Source of the DNA: an uncultured Mycoplasmatota bacterium
GTDB taxonomy: Bacteria > Bacillota_I > Bacilli_A > RF39 > UBA660
Direction of reading: 5' to 3'
NCBI GenBank assembly: GCA_948466735.1
Contig: CAOKBR010000007.1
Location: 1 to 35,590, forward strand
Length of the DNA: 35,590 bases
Shown here: in pieces, positions 1-7,301 of the stretch
Layout of the letters: each line of letters starts with the position of its first letter
How positions within the stretch are numbered: the stretch's first letter is position 1
Made by a program: the position numbers and the translations under genes
Notes under the pieces: generated by a model
Seen by the model: the letters and a program-made list of their open reading frames with translations, nothing else
Database searches by the model: none
What the model was told of the DNA's origin: nothing

Positions 1-53
1 TTTTATTTTATCATGGAAAGATTTTCTATTTACACAATTTTATTTACAGACTC

Positions 54-87
54 GTATCCACTTATTTTTTATAGGTGGATACTTTTT
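54..87 (+). terminator. Rho-independent terminator of a gene left of the window
   Basis: An 8-bp perfect stem (GTATCCAC at 54-61 with GTGGATAC at 75-82) encloses a 13-nt loop and is followed by five T. It faces rightwards, so it should end a plus-strand transcript that enters from the left and converges on the minus-strand gene rnhC. I see no gene in the rest of bases 1-164 and no convincing terminator for rnhC there. Confidence 0.75.
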
Positions 88-164
88 ATTTAGTAATTTT
101 CCTTTTTTAAGATAAAGTTATATTCATTTTATCAATCACAATTTACTACTTTGATCACATTTTT

Positions 165-1076
165 TTAATAAATAATAGTTTTTAAAATCCTTTCGGTGTT
201 TTTAAAATTTAATTTAGCAATCTTTGATAGAATATCTTCACCATATTTTTCTACTAACTCTTTTCCAACTTCATCTACTAAAGGACCTGCTCCTTTAGGT
301 AGAGGAGTGTGTACTTCATCAGATAACTTATCAAATTCCTTTAAAAATAAATAACGACTAATAATCGATGCACATGCTACGGCTGGATTTTTATCTTCAG
401 CCTTCATCATAAAAGTAATTCCTCGCTGAATTGGACCAGTTCCCTCAATATATTGATAATACCTATTTTCCTTAGCAAATTCATCCACAATAATATAATC
501 AATTTCAGGTTTTTCCTCTTCCATAATTTGATACAATACCTTATTGTGCATAATGGCCTTAATCTTGTTCATATTTAAATCTTTATCATATTTTTGATTG
601 TACTCTTCATTATATAAAATCGTACTTCGATATTTTATTCGTTTAGCAATTTGGGGTGCTATTTTTAAAATAATCTCATCAGTAATTTTCTTAGAATCCT
701 TAATTCCTAAATTTTTTAAAAAGTCAATATCTTCTTTTTTTACATAACAACTAGTAACTACAATGGGACCAAAGTAATCTCCTGTTCCAACCTCATCACT
801 ACCAACGGAATTACAATAAGCATATTTACTTTCTTTTTTTTCCTTGGCTACTACTTCATCACTTTTTTGTCCGTCCATTTCTTTCCACATTGTCGCATCA
901 ACATCAGCACTAACGCCTTGAAACATTACTTTACCAGATTCATACATTGTAATTACCGTATCCATATCTTCTGCTTGAAAAACAACATAAGGAATGATTT
1001 TGTCTCTTTTTTTCTCTTTATAGTATTCGATCATCTTTTTCTTGGTTTCATCGCTTACTTTTATTACCACGTTCAT
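165..1076 (-). CDS. rnhC: Ribonuclease HIII
   Basis: This 303-residue protein is RNase HIII, which cleaves the RNA strand of RNA/DNA hybrids in the cytoplasm during replication and repair. Residues 1-70 look like the TBP-like substrate-binding domain typical of type HIII, followed by a short linker and the RNase H fold from about residue 85. The signature GSDEVGTGDYFGP is present. D94, E95, D198 and D228 match the DEDD catalytic set of the Geobacillus enzyme by spacing. Full length fits the family. The start is supported by an AGGTG ribosome binding site about 8 nt upstream on the minus strand. In B. subtilis rnhC precedes zapA, cvpA (yshB), polX and mutS2, then trxA and uvrC further on. Here cvpA, trxA and uvrC follow after a 6-kb island, and polX and mutS2 are absent. 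Confidence 0.96.
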   Translation of the reverse strand: MNVVIKVSDETKKKMIEYYKEKKRDKIIPYVVFQAEDMDTVITMYESGKVMFQGVSADVDATMWKEMDGQKSDEVVAKEKKESKYAYCNSVGSDEVGTGDYFGPIVVTSCYVKKEDIDFLKNLGIKDSKKITDEIILKIAPQIAKRIKYRSTILYNEEYNQKYDKDLNMNKIKAIMHNKVLYQIMEEEKPEIDYIIVDEFAKENRYYQYIEGTGPIQRGITFMMKAEDKNPAVACASIISRYLFLKEFDKLSDEVHTPLPKGAGPLVDEVGKELVEKYGEDILSKIAKLNFKNTERILKTIIY

Positions 1077-1097
1077 TTTTTTTCACCTCGCAAATTA

Positions 1098-1126
1098 ATT
1101 GTATCACCTTGCTTTTATAAAGTCTA
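1098..1126 (-). promoter_or_regulatory. Probable sigma-A promoter of rnhC
   Basis: Read on the minus strand: -35 TAGACT (1121-1126), 17-nt spacer, -10 TACAAT (1098-1103), about 20 nt before the rnhC start codon. The -35 matches consensus at only four positions. The assignment rests on spacing and position. Confidence 0.4.
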
Positions 1127-1181
1127 TAAAGGAATAGGAAAGGATAGATGAATTATTTTTATTTTCATAGTGAAAACATAA

Positions 1182-1210
1182 TTGGTAGTTTTTAAATTTG
1201 TTCATATATT
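1182..1210 (+). promoter_or_regulatory. Possible promoter of the phage-like island
   Basis: TTGGTA (1182-1187), exactly 17 nt, then TATATT (1205-1210), upstream of the phage-tail-like gene. Both boxes are imperfect, and in such AT-rich DNA chance matches are common. Confidence 0.35.
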
Positions 1211-1286
1211 AAGGTGGATATGGAATAAAAATTCATATCAAAAATCATTGCAATGAGTAATTTAATGAAAGAAAAAGGTGGAAAAA

Positions 1287-3047
1287 TTGGCAAGTATACA
1301 AGGAGAGTTTACCAATAGTAGATGGATGGGAACAAGAATAGACTATAGTGAACAAAATATTAATCAAGAAGCAAATACCAGTGAAGTAAAGGTGGATTTT
1401 TATTTACTTTCTTTAAATGGAGGAGGAGGCTCGTATTCCGAGGTTAGAAATGCGGTAATTCGTGTGGATAATCAAGAAAAAATTATTTCTGTTAGCTCTT
1501 GGAACATACAAAAGAATGAAATAGGGTACTTTGGAAGTGTAGTATTTACCATTCCTCACAATGCTGATGGAACAAAGACAGTAAATATTTCATCAAGTTA
1601 TGATACTTATTATGATTCAATTGGAGCAAGTTATTTATCTACTAGTTTTGAATTAACACAAATAAGACGAGCTTCAAAAATCACTTGTGATAATGGAAAT
1701 ATACTAGATGAAGTTAATCTTTATTTAGAACGATACAATGATTATTTTACACATACGATTACTTATTCTTTTAAAGAAAGAACCGGAACTATTGCAACAA
1801 ACTTTAATCAAGATTCTCATAAATGGGTAATTCCTGAATCATTTTATTTAGATATGCCTAATGAAGCTAGTTCTAATTGTCAAATACATTGCACTACATA
1901 TCAAAATGATACCATTATCGGTAGTAGTGATTGTGTTATGCAAATTGGAATTAATCTAGAAGAAAATCGTCCAAAAGTAGAAGTTGATTTAGTAGATACT
2001 AATCAAAAGACAATTCTTTTAACAGGAAGTAATCAAAAATTAGTCAAATATTTTAGTAATGTAGAATATGAAATTCATGCAACGGCTAAAAATCATACAA
2101 CGATTAAGTCTTACCAAATCGATAATGGAGTAAAAAATGCAAATATAAAAAATGGGGTAATTGAAGGGATAGAAAGTAATAATTTTATGATTAAGGTAGT
2201 TGATAATAGAGATTTAGTTACTATTATAGAGAAGACTTTACCAATGATAAATTATGAAAAAGTAACTTTAGATGAAGTAAAAATTACACGTATTGATAAA
2301 ACATCAGAAACAGTATCAATTAAATGTCAGGGAACATTTTATCAAGGGGATTTTGGAAATAGTGAAAATGTTTTACAATTAAAGTATCGTTATAGAACAT
2401 CAAAAGGAGAATGGTCTAATTTAGTTGATTTAGTACCAACGATAGAAAATGGTGTATTTACTTTAGATACAACAAATTTAGATGTTATCTTTGATAAAGA
2501 TAAGCAATATGAAGTAGAGTTAGTAGCAATAGATAAGTTATGTGATATGAGCAGTGAAGATACTACAATACATGTGGTAAAAATGATACCAAGGGGTAAT
2601 CCTATTTATAGCGAAGGAGAAGAGAAAGCTGTATTTCCTTGTAATGTATATTTTGAAAACAAGGACTTATTAGACTTAATTTATCCGATTAATCATCCAT
2701 TTTTATCTTATAGTAGTCAAAATCCAAAGGAATATTTAGGATTTGGTGAATGGGAACTGTCTTCGAAAGGAAGAGCTTTAGTTGGGGTTGATCCTGATAA
2801 TTCAAAATATAATCAAGCAGGACTACATCTTGGAAGTGAAGAAGTATCTTTAATTCCTGAAGAAACACCAAATCATAATCATCTTGTAAGACTTCATAGT
2901 GTACAAGTTCAACAAGGAAACAGCACATGGGTAACTCAATTTAGTGAAGATGTTCCTGATATTTGGACTTATGAAACGGGTGGTAGTGCTCCCCATGATA
3001 ATCTTTCTCCATGTGAGACAATTTATGTATGGAATAGAATTGCTTAA
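1287..3047 (+). CDS. Phage tail/receptor-binding-type protein (DUF859-like, collar-like C-terminus)
   Basis: This looks like a structural or adhesion protein of a Firmicutes siphophage. I chose a TTG start at 1287 because AAAGGTGG lies 5 nt upstream and the product then begins MASIQGEF, as in this family. A GTG at 1278 would add three residues but overlaps the binding site. The first ~250 residues resemble DUF859 siphovirus proteins: Gly/Ser beta-rich start, a TIPHNADGTKT-like segment, an RRASKIT segment, then FTHTITYSF. The middle is beta-rich repeats. The last ~110 residues resemble collar/short-tail-fibre tips, with PNHNH and a terminal GGSAPHDNLSPCETIYVWNRI, where paired His in related tips bind a metal in a trimer. 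There is no signal peptide or membrane segment. No capsid, portal, terminase or integrase gene is nearby, so it is a remnant or a domesticated protein. The family call is from memory of the sequence pattern. Confidence 0.7.
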   Translation: MASIQGEFTNSRWMGTRIDYSEQNINQEANTSEVKVDFYLLSLNGGGGSYSEVRNAVIRVDNQEKIISVSSWNIQKNEIGYFGSVVFTIPHNADGTKTVNISSSYDTYYDSIGASYLSTSFELTQIRRASKITCDNGNILDEVNLYLERYNDYFTHTITYSFKERTGTIATNFNQDSHKWVIPESFYLDMPNEASSNCQIHCTTYQNDTIIGSSDCVMQIGINLEENRPKVEVDLVDTNQKTILLTGSNQKLVKYFSNVEYEIHATAKNHTTIKSYQIDNGVKNANIKNGVIEGIESNNFMIKVVDNRDLVTIIEKTLPMINYEKVTLDEVKITRIDKTSETVSIKCQGTFYQGDFGNSENVLQLKYRYRTSKGEWSNLVDLVPTIENGVFTLDTTNLDVIFDKDKQYEVELVAIDKLCDMSSEDTTIHVVKMIPRGNPIYSEGEEKAVFPCNVYFENKDLLDLIYPINHPFLSYSSQNPKEYLGFGEWELSSKGRALVGVDPDNSKYNQAGLHLGSEEVSLIPEETPNHNHLVRLHSVQVQQGNSTWVTQFSEDVPDIWTYETGGSAPHDNLSPCETIYVWNRIA

Positions 3048-3056
3048 GTTAAAATT

Positions 3057-3294
3057 ATGCAAGTAGAAATTATCTTTTTATGTACGTTAATTAGTGTAGC
3101 TACGTTTTATATTGCAAGACGACAAGATGTTAAAGCAATCTAAAGAGGATACAAAGAGAATTGTTAGAATAGAAGAGAAATTAGATAGTATTAAGCAAAG
3201 TATTGAACAAACGCAACTAGATAATAAAGATTTTTCTAAAAGTTTACAAAAATTAGAAAATTTTATCACCATACTAGAGCAGCCGATAAAATAA
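3057..3294 (+). pseudogene. Frameshifted small phage holin-associated-type (XhlA-like) gene
   Basis: Two pieces in adjacent frames add up to one familiar architecture. An ATG at 3057 opens 28 codons encoding one membrane helix (MQVEIIFLCTLISVATFYIA, then RR) and stops at 3141. The +1 frame from about 3112 to 3294 encodes a charged coiled coil rich in K/E/I/L (KEDTKRIVRIEEKLDSIKQS). Membrane helix, FYIxR, then coiled coil is the usual layout of small phage proteins between tail and lysis genes. The second piece has no ribosome binding site of its own, and I see no slippery heptamer in the overlap. A lost or gained base, or a sequencing error, is the simplest reading. The gene lies 9 nt after the tail-like gene, in the order expected of a phage late operon. 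Confidence 0.6.
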
Positions 3295-3416
3295 GAAAAC
3301 TTTATTTATAATAAAACGGAAAAGAGAAAGTTAATATAATAAAATGATTTCTCTTTTTTAGTTACTAATTTGAAAGAGAAAAAATTGAAAAATTCAACAA
3401 ATATCAATTGTAAATT

Positions 3417-3445
3417 TTGACAATTCATGTATAATTAAATATAAG
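3417..3445 (+). promoter_or_regulatory. Probable promoter of the paralogous membrane-protein pair
   Basis: TTGACA (3417-3422), a 17-nt spacer and TATAAG (3440-3445) lie just before the ribosome binding site at 3455-3461. A second, overlapping option is TTGTAA (3408-3413), 16 nt, TATAAT (3430-3435). An imperfect inverted repeat, AATTGT...ACAATT, spans the same region and could be an operator. Confidence 0.5.
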
Positions 3446-3466
3446 AATATGACAAGTGAGGTACTA

Positions 3467-4300
3467 ATGAAAAAGAAAGTATGGATATTAATAGGAGTAA
3501 TAGGAATTATTTTGTTTACTAGTGGTGGTGTTTTATTTTTTAAATCTAATCAAAAAGAAAAGGAACCTAATGTTCCAGCAGGAAAACCTGATAATCCTAT
3601 TGCTCCTCCAGTAGAAGAGATAAAAGAAGAACCTGTTTCTTTAGAACTAGCAGAAAATTTGTATCAAATGTTAGATGGATATGCAATAACTGATATGTTT
3701 TTTAATGATTATTATCAATATGATTTAGTTACTCCTGATATAATTACTAATGAAGATAAAAATAAAATGGTAATTCGAAATTTATTGCATTATCAAGATG
3801 TTTTGAAAGATGACGAAAATCAATTTGGAAATCCTTTGTTTACAAAGGAAAAAATTTATAAAATAAAAAATCAAATTTTGGGAGAAAATACTTCTTTTGA
3901 ATTAAATATAGGACGCTTATGTATGGAAAAATTCGAAGAAGTAGAAGAAAATAAATATACTTTTGAATATGAATGTGGTCATGTAATGTTTACTCCTAAT
4001 ATAGCGACTAAAGTCAGTAAAGCAATAAAAAAAGAGGATAAAATTTATCTAGATATGTTAGTGATTTTTATCGATTATAGCACGGATAATATGAATGATT
4101 GGACGGCTTATTATTATCAAGATTATAATCGTACTATCTCCCTTGGGCAACAAGAGTTTTTATATGATGCTGATTATTTTAAGGATTCTTCTCGTATAGA
4201 TTGGAACTCTTACCAAGATAGGGCAGGACAATATCATTTTACTTATCAAATAAATGAAGATGGAACATACACATTTTTACAAATGGAAAGGATAAAATAG
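3467..4300 (+). CDS. Membrane-anchored extracellular protein, first tandem paralogue
   Basis: I do not recognise the family. The product has 277 residues. I chose ATG 3467, not the in-frame ATG at 3449, because the GTGAGGT ribosome binding site lies between them and the product then begins MKKKVWI like its neighbour. Residues 4-26 form one membrane helix, followed by a Pro/Glu linker (about 30-50) and an extracellular domain with short conserved blocks shared with the next gene (ENTSFELNIGRLCMEKFE, YYYQDYNRT, GQYHFTYQINEDGTYTF). No lipobox is seen. It lies between the broken holin-type gene and the endolysin-like gene, so it may be phage cargo (a moron), but nothing in the protein says what it does. 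Confidence 0.8.
   Translation: MKKKVWILIGVIGIILFTSGGVLFFKSNQKEKEPNVPAGKPDNPIAPPVEEIKEEPVSLELAENLYQMLDGYAITDMFFNDYYQYDLVTPDIITNEDKNKMVIRNLLHYQDVLKDDENQFGNPLFTKEKIYKIKNQILGENTSFELNIGRLCMEKFEEVEENKYTFEYECGHVMFTPNIATKVSKAIKKEDKIYLDMLVIFIDYSTDNMNDWTAYYYQDYNRTISLGQQEFLYDADYFKDSSRIDWNSYQDRAGQYHFTYQINEDGTYTFLQMERIK
4238..4300 (+). repeat. 63-bp exact direct repeat (copy 1; copy 2 at 5085-5147)
   Basis: The 3' ends of the two paralogous genes are identical over 63 bases, with an offset of 847, although much of the coding region has diverged. A second well-conserved block covers the codons for ENTSFELNIGRLCMEKF. This pattern suggests gene conversion or strong local constraint after tandem duplication. 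Confidence 0.85.
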
Positions 4301-4307
4301 TGTTTAA

Positions 4308-5147
4308 ATGAAAAAGAAAGTATGGATAATTATAGGAATAGTAGGAATTATTTTATTTACTTGTGGAGGAGTAATGTTATTTCAGTCAAATCATAAAGAA
4401 AAGGAAATTGATACACCAGTTACCAAACCAGATCCTTCAATTGAAAATCCTTCAGTAGAAGAAGAAAAAGAAGAGTCTATTTCTTTAGAATTAGCAGAAG
4501 AATTATATAAAATGTTACATGGTGATTTTTTTTGTGGAGCTGTTTATATGCCTTATTATCAATATGATATAGTTACACCAAATATTATCTCAAATAATGA
4601 TAAAAACAAGATAGTAATTAGAAATTTATTTAGAAATAGAGAAAAACTTCAAGTTGGAACAACGCAAGGCGATGGTAATCCTATTTTCACAAGAGAACAA
4701 ATATGGAATATGAAAAATCAGATTTTTGGAGAAAATACCTCTTTTGAATTAAATATAGGACGCTTATGTATGGAAAAATTTGAAGTGTTAGAAGATGATA
4801 AATATTCTTTTGAAACTCATTGCGGAGGGATTTGCTTTCCTAGTATGGCTACGAAATTTGTTAAAACAGTAAAAAAGGGGGATAAGATTTATTTAGATCA
4901 ATTAGTTGTTTTTGTAAAAAGTGGCGAGTATCAAACGGAAGAGGCTAACACAGCTTATTATTATCAAGATTATAATCGCACTATCTTACTTGGACAAAAA
5001 GAGTTTTTAGATGAAACAGATTATTTTCAAAATTCTTATCGAATTGATTGGAATGATTATCAAGATAAAGCAGGACAATATCAGTTTACTTATCAAATAA
5101 ATGAAGATGGAACATACACATTTTTACAAATGGAAAGGATAAAATAA
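4308..5147 (+). CDS. Membrane-anchored extracellular protein, second tandem paralogue
   Basis: This 279-residue protein is a clear paralogue of the preceding gene, with the same N-terminal anchor (MKKKVWIIIGIVGIILF), Pro/Glu linker and extracellular blocks. The two diverge most at residues 60-130 (an FFCGAVYMPYYQYD segment here). The last 63 bases are identical in the two copies. The start lies 7 nt after the previous stop and has no clear ribosome binding site of its own, so translation probably depends on coupling to the first copy. A TCGG after the hydrophobic stretch is not a good lipobox, since Thr at -1 is disfavoured. The transcript ends at the hairpin just downstream. Function unknown. 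Confidence 0.8.
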   Translation: MKKKVWIIIGIVGIILFTCGGVMLFQSNHKEKEIDTPVTKPDPSIENPSVEEEKEESISLELAEELYKMLHGDFFCGAVYMPYYQYDIVTPNIISNNDKNKIVIRNLFRNREKLQVGTTQGDGNPIFTREQIWNMKNQIFGENTSFELNIGRLCMEKFEVLEDDKYSFETHCGGICFPSMATKFVKTVKKGDKIYLDQLVVFVKSGEYQTEEANTAYYYQDYNRTILLGQKEFLDETDYFQNSYRIDWNDYQDKAGQYQFTYQINEDGTYTFLQMERIK

Positions 5148-5174
5148 AAATTTAGGTATTTTCATTTTTCTAGG

Positions 5175-5197
5175 GAAACAGCATTGTTTCTTTTTTT
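5175..5197 (+). terminator. Rho-independent terminator after the paralogue pair
   Basis: A 6-bp stem GAAACA/TGTTTC with a GCAT loop is followed by seven T. A possible promoter for the next gene overlaps it: TTGTTT (5184-5189), 17 nt, TATAAT (5207-5212). I see nothing else in the gap to 5301 except the ribosome binding site AAAGGAAG of the next gene. Confidence 0.75.
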
Positions 5198-5301
5198 CTT
5201 GGTTCATATAATACTTTGAATATAGAAAGAAAATATAAGTTTTATTATAATTCTATATTTATAAAGTATCATAAAAAATAAAATAGAAAGGAAGTATTTT
5301 T

Positions 5302-6057
5302 ATGCAAAAAGCAATGTATCTATCACGGTATATGAAAATAACAGGAGGGTATGATATAGAATCTCACCAAAGAACGTTTGCACTAGATGAAGGTGGAAGT
5401 GATACAGGAATAGATTTCATGATAGCACCTTTTGATTGTGTAGTAAAAAGAATTTGGGAAGATGATGCTAATGAAGTATGGTTTGAATCTAAGGAAAAAG
5501 TAAAATATGCTGATGGAACAGAAGATTATATGGTAATTATGTTAGTGCATGATAATGATGTTTCAGATTTATGGATAGGAAAAGAATTTAAACAAGGTGA
5601 CAAAATTTACGATGAAGGTACTAAAGGAAATGCCGATGGTAATCATGTGCACATTGAATGCGGTGTTGGACAATTTTATGGTGATGGCTGGTATCACAAT
5701 TGGTATACTCCTAGTAGTATGACCATTAACAATGCCAAAAGAATAGAAGAATGTCTATGGATTGATGATAGCTATGTCATCATTAATGATGGTGGACTAA
5801 ACTGGAGAAATGTTAAAGATGACCATCAATATGATGAATTAATTCAACAACTACAACAAAGAGTAAATGAGTTAAAAGAAATAAAAAAAGGATTAGAAGA
5901 AGAGTACGAAGAGTCTAAAAAAGAATATGAAGCATTAAAAGAAGAACTAGCAAATATGGAACCACTACCAGAAGTACCTTTAGAAGATAGAGGAAAAATA
6001 AAATTTCGAATTTTCTTAAACGAAGGTGAATCAAGCGAAGAAGAGAAGTTATCATAA
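5302..6057 (+). CDS. M23-type peptidoglycan endopeptidase, endolysin-like
   Basis: This 251-residue protein resembles lysostaphin-type (M23) cell-wall endopeptidases found as endolysins in Firmicutes phages. It keeps the family pattern: YMKITGGYD near the start, SHQRTFALDEGG (probable ligands H22 and D29), DTGIDFMIAPFDCVVKR, LVHDNDVS (H83), and GNADGNHVHIECG with the HxH pair H115/H117. Residues ~184-218 form a coiled coil rich in Glu/Lys/Leu, and the tail is acidic. There is no signal peptide, as expected for a lysin released through a holin, and the only holin-type gene nearby is frameshifted. A good AAAGGAAG binding site precedes the ATG. Assignment of the first His/Asp pair is inference, because the classical HxxxD spacing is not exact here. 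Confidence 0.75.
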   Translation: MQKAMYLSRYMKITGGYDIESHQRTFALDEGGSDTGIDFMIAPFDCVVKRIWEDDANEVWFESKEKVKYADGTEDYMVIMLVHDNDVSDLWIGKEFKQGDKIYDEGTKGNADGNHVHIECGVGQFYGDGWYHNWYTPSSMTINNAKRIEECLWIDDSYVIINDGGLNWRNVKDDHQYDELIQQLQQRVNELKEIKKGLEEEYEESKKEYEALKEELANMEPLPEVPLEDRGKIKFRIFLNEGESSEEEKLS

Positions 6058-6086
6058 GATAAATTCTTTTTATGTATGTAAAATTT

Positions 6087-6123
6087 TGACAAATATATAT
6101 AAATTTGTCACTATATATGTGAC
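6087..6123. promoter_or_regulatory. Two overlapping inverted repeats, putative operator
   Basis: TGACAAAT (6087-6094) and ATTTGTCA (6103-6110) form a perfect 8-bp inverted repeat around an 8-bp AT spacer. GTCAC (6107-6111) and GTGAC (6119-6123) form a second one that shares bases with the first. Both lie immediately upstream of and into the -35 region of the next gene. No T-run follows either, so a dimeric repressor site is likelier than a terminator. Confidence 0.55.
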
Positions 6124-6147
6124 GTTGACGAAAAAATAGGTTATAAT
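6119..6147 (+). promoter_or_regulatory. Probable promoter of the orphan membrane protein
   Basis: GTGACG (6119-6124), 17 nt, TATAAT (6142-6147). The -10 is perfect. The -35 lies inside the second inverted repeat, so a protein bound there would block it. Confidence 0.5.
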
Positions 6148-6176
6148 ACAATATATAAAGAATAATAGGAGAAGTT

Positions 6177-6914
6177 ATGAATAGTAATTTAGAAAATAGA
6201 AAGAAAAAAGGAACAATCTATGGCTACCTTGGATTAATCATTATTATATTAGGAATGGGTTTATATATTTTATATGATAAAAACTTAATTTTGTCATTCG
6301 CAAAAAAAGAATTTGATTCCTCGTTAAAAGAATGCGACTCTTGTATTTGTGATAATGAAAATAAACAAAATCAAAAAATAGAAGTAGATTTATCTAAAAG
6401 TTTAAATCCATATGATGGATACTTTAAATATGAGATAGATGATTATATACACAACAGTTATGGCTTATCAATGAAAATTAATGATGATAAAAAAAGTGTA
6501 TCACTAAAAATAGATTTTAATAAAGTAAAAAAAGAACTAGGAAGTAGTGAAGAAACATCATCCTTTATTGAACAATATGAAATAACAGGTTTTAATCAAA
6601 AAATTGAAAAAATATATTTTGGAGAAATGGCTCATACTTCTTTGGGCGATGTACTTCTTTATTTAATGGAAGATAAAACCATAATGTATACAAGATTATT
6701 TGATAATAAAACATCTTGTAAATATCATCCTTTTATTTGTACTAGTGATGATATCAAACAACTAGATTTTACCCCACACTTAATAGAAAAAGTAAGTAAT
6801 GTAGTAGATATTTATAATACTAGAGTATTTTTTACCACCGGGGGTTCTAGAAGTCCAATTGCCGTAACTAGCGATGGAAGTTTTTATGATTTAAGTAAAT
6901 TTATCGATTTATAG
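6177..6914 (+). CDS. Single-pass membrane protein with extracellular domain, unknown function
   Basis: I do not recognise this 245-residue protein. A basic N-terminus (RKKKG) is followed by one membrane helix at about 14-34, which places the rest outside. A small Cys cluster (C53, C56, C58) follows the membrane, and a second Cys pair (TSCKYHPFIC) lies near residue 182. The extracellular part looks beta-rich (YLMEDKTIMYTRLF, then SPIAVTSDGSFYDLSKFI), reminiscent of short beta-propeller or WG-like strands, but too weakly to name. The AGGAG binding site is 4 nt from the ATG. It is a single-gene unit behind the palindromic control region and may be the last gene of the accessory island. Confidence 0.75.
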   Translation: MNSNLENRKKKGTIYGYLGLIIIILGMGLYILYDKNLILSFAKKEFDSSLKECDSCICDNENKQNQKIEVDLSKSLNPYDGYFKYEIDDYIHNSYGLSMKINDDKKSVSLKIDFNKVKKELGSSEETSSFIEQYEITGFNQKIEKIYFGEMAHTSLGDVLLYLMEDKTIMYTRLFDNKTSCKYHPFICTSDDIKQLDFTPHLIEKVSNVVDIYNTRVFFTTGGSRSPIAVTSDGSFYDLSKFIDL

Positions 6915-6967
6915 GTAAACATCGCTATCATCTTTTTTCCTTTAACATATGCTAAAATGGATATGAA

Positions 6968-6983
6968 AGATATGATCATATCT
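6968..6983. promoter_or_regulatory. Perfect 16-bp palindrome in a 5' leader
   Basis: AGATATGATCATATCT is a perfect palindrome ending 3 nt before the AAGAGGAG binding site of the next gene. A TAAAAT (6953-6958) just upstream could be its -10. As DNA it could be an operator; as RNA it has no loop to form a normal hairpin. Confidence 0.45.
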
Positions 6984-7003
6984 AATAAGAGGAGTTATTG
7001 TTT

Positions 7004-7201
7004 ATGGAAGAAGTAGAACGATTAACAAAAGAAACTAGTGAATTAGATGCATTAATTACATCACTACAAAATCAAATAAGATTATTAACGTTTGATAAAC
7101 TTGATGTCAAGCGATTAATAAAACTTCATCAAAAAGAGTTAAAAACACTAAAAATATCCAATTTTGTAACAGGAAAATACGAGGTTCATGTAACAGAGTA
7201 A
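7004..7201 (+). CDS. Small coiled-coil protein, unknown function
   Basis: A 65-residue, highly charged protein that is mostly one predicted helix: heptad-like LTKETSELDALITSLQNQIRL, then a second helical stretch, ending in GKYEVHVTE. I chose ATG 7004, 9 nt after AAGAGGAG; a TTG at 6998 is too close. It occupies the place of zapA in the Bacillus order rnhC-zapA-cvpA. Its length and coiled coil would suit a ZapA-like division protein, but I see none of ZapA's N-terminal sequence, so I leave it unnamed. A terminator overlaps its stop codon. Confidence 0.65.
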   Translation: MEEVERLTKETSELDALITSLQNQIRLLTFDKLDVKRLIKLHQKELKTLKISNFVTGKYEVHVTE

Positions 7202-7230
7202 AAGAGATTTTAATGTCTCTTTTCTTTTTT
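7200..7230 (+). terminator. Rho-independent terminator after the coiled-coil gene
   Basis: An 8-bp stem AAAAGAGA/TCTCTTTT with an 8-nt loop overlaps the stop codon and continues into a T-rich tail. Confidence 0.7.
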
Positions 7231-7301
7231 CTATCATTTAATGTGGCATAAATTCTAAAAAAAGGTTATACTATTATTATAAGAAATAGGAGTTGATGTA
7301 T

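Noticed and set aside
3105-3143. Programmed ribosomal frameshift joining the helix and coiled-coil frames
   Set aside because: No slippery heptamer, stimulatory stem-loop or internal binding site is visible in the overlap, and a +1 shift would be needed; a mutation or read error is simpler.
3417-3435. TTGACA paired with the nearby TATAAT
   Set aside because: They are only 7 nt apart; each has a better partner at 16-17 nt.
4350-4400. Lipoprotein signal in the second paralogue (LFTC)
   Set aside because: Thr before Cys is a poor lipobox, and the first paralogue has Ser in place of the Cys.
7004-7201. Naming the small coiled-coil gene zapA
   Set aside because: Position and coiled coil fit, but the N-terminal ZapA sequence is missing and the protein is shorter.
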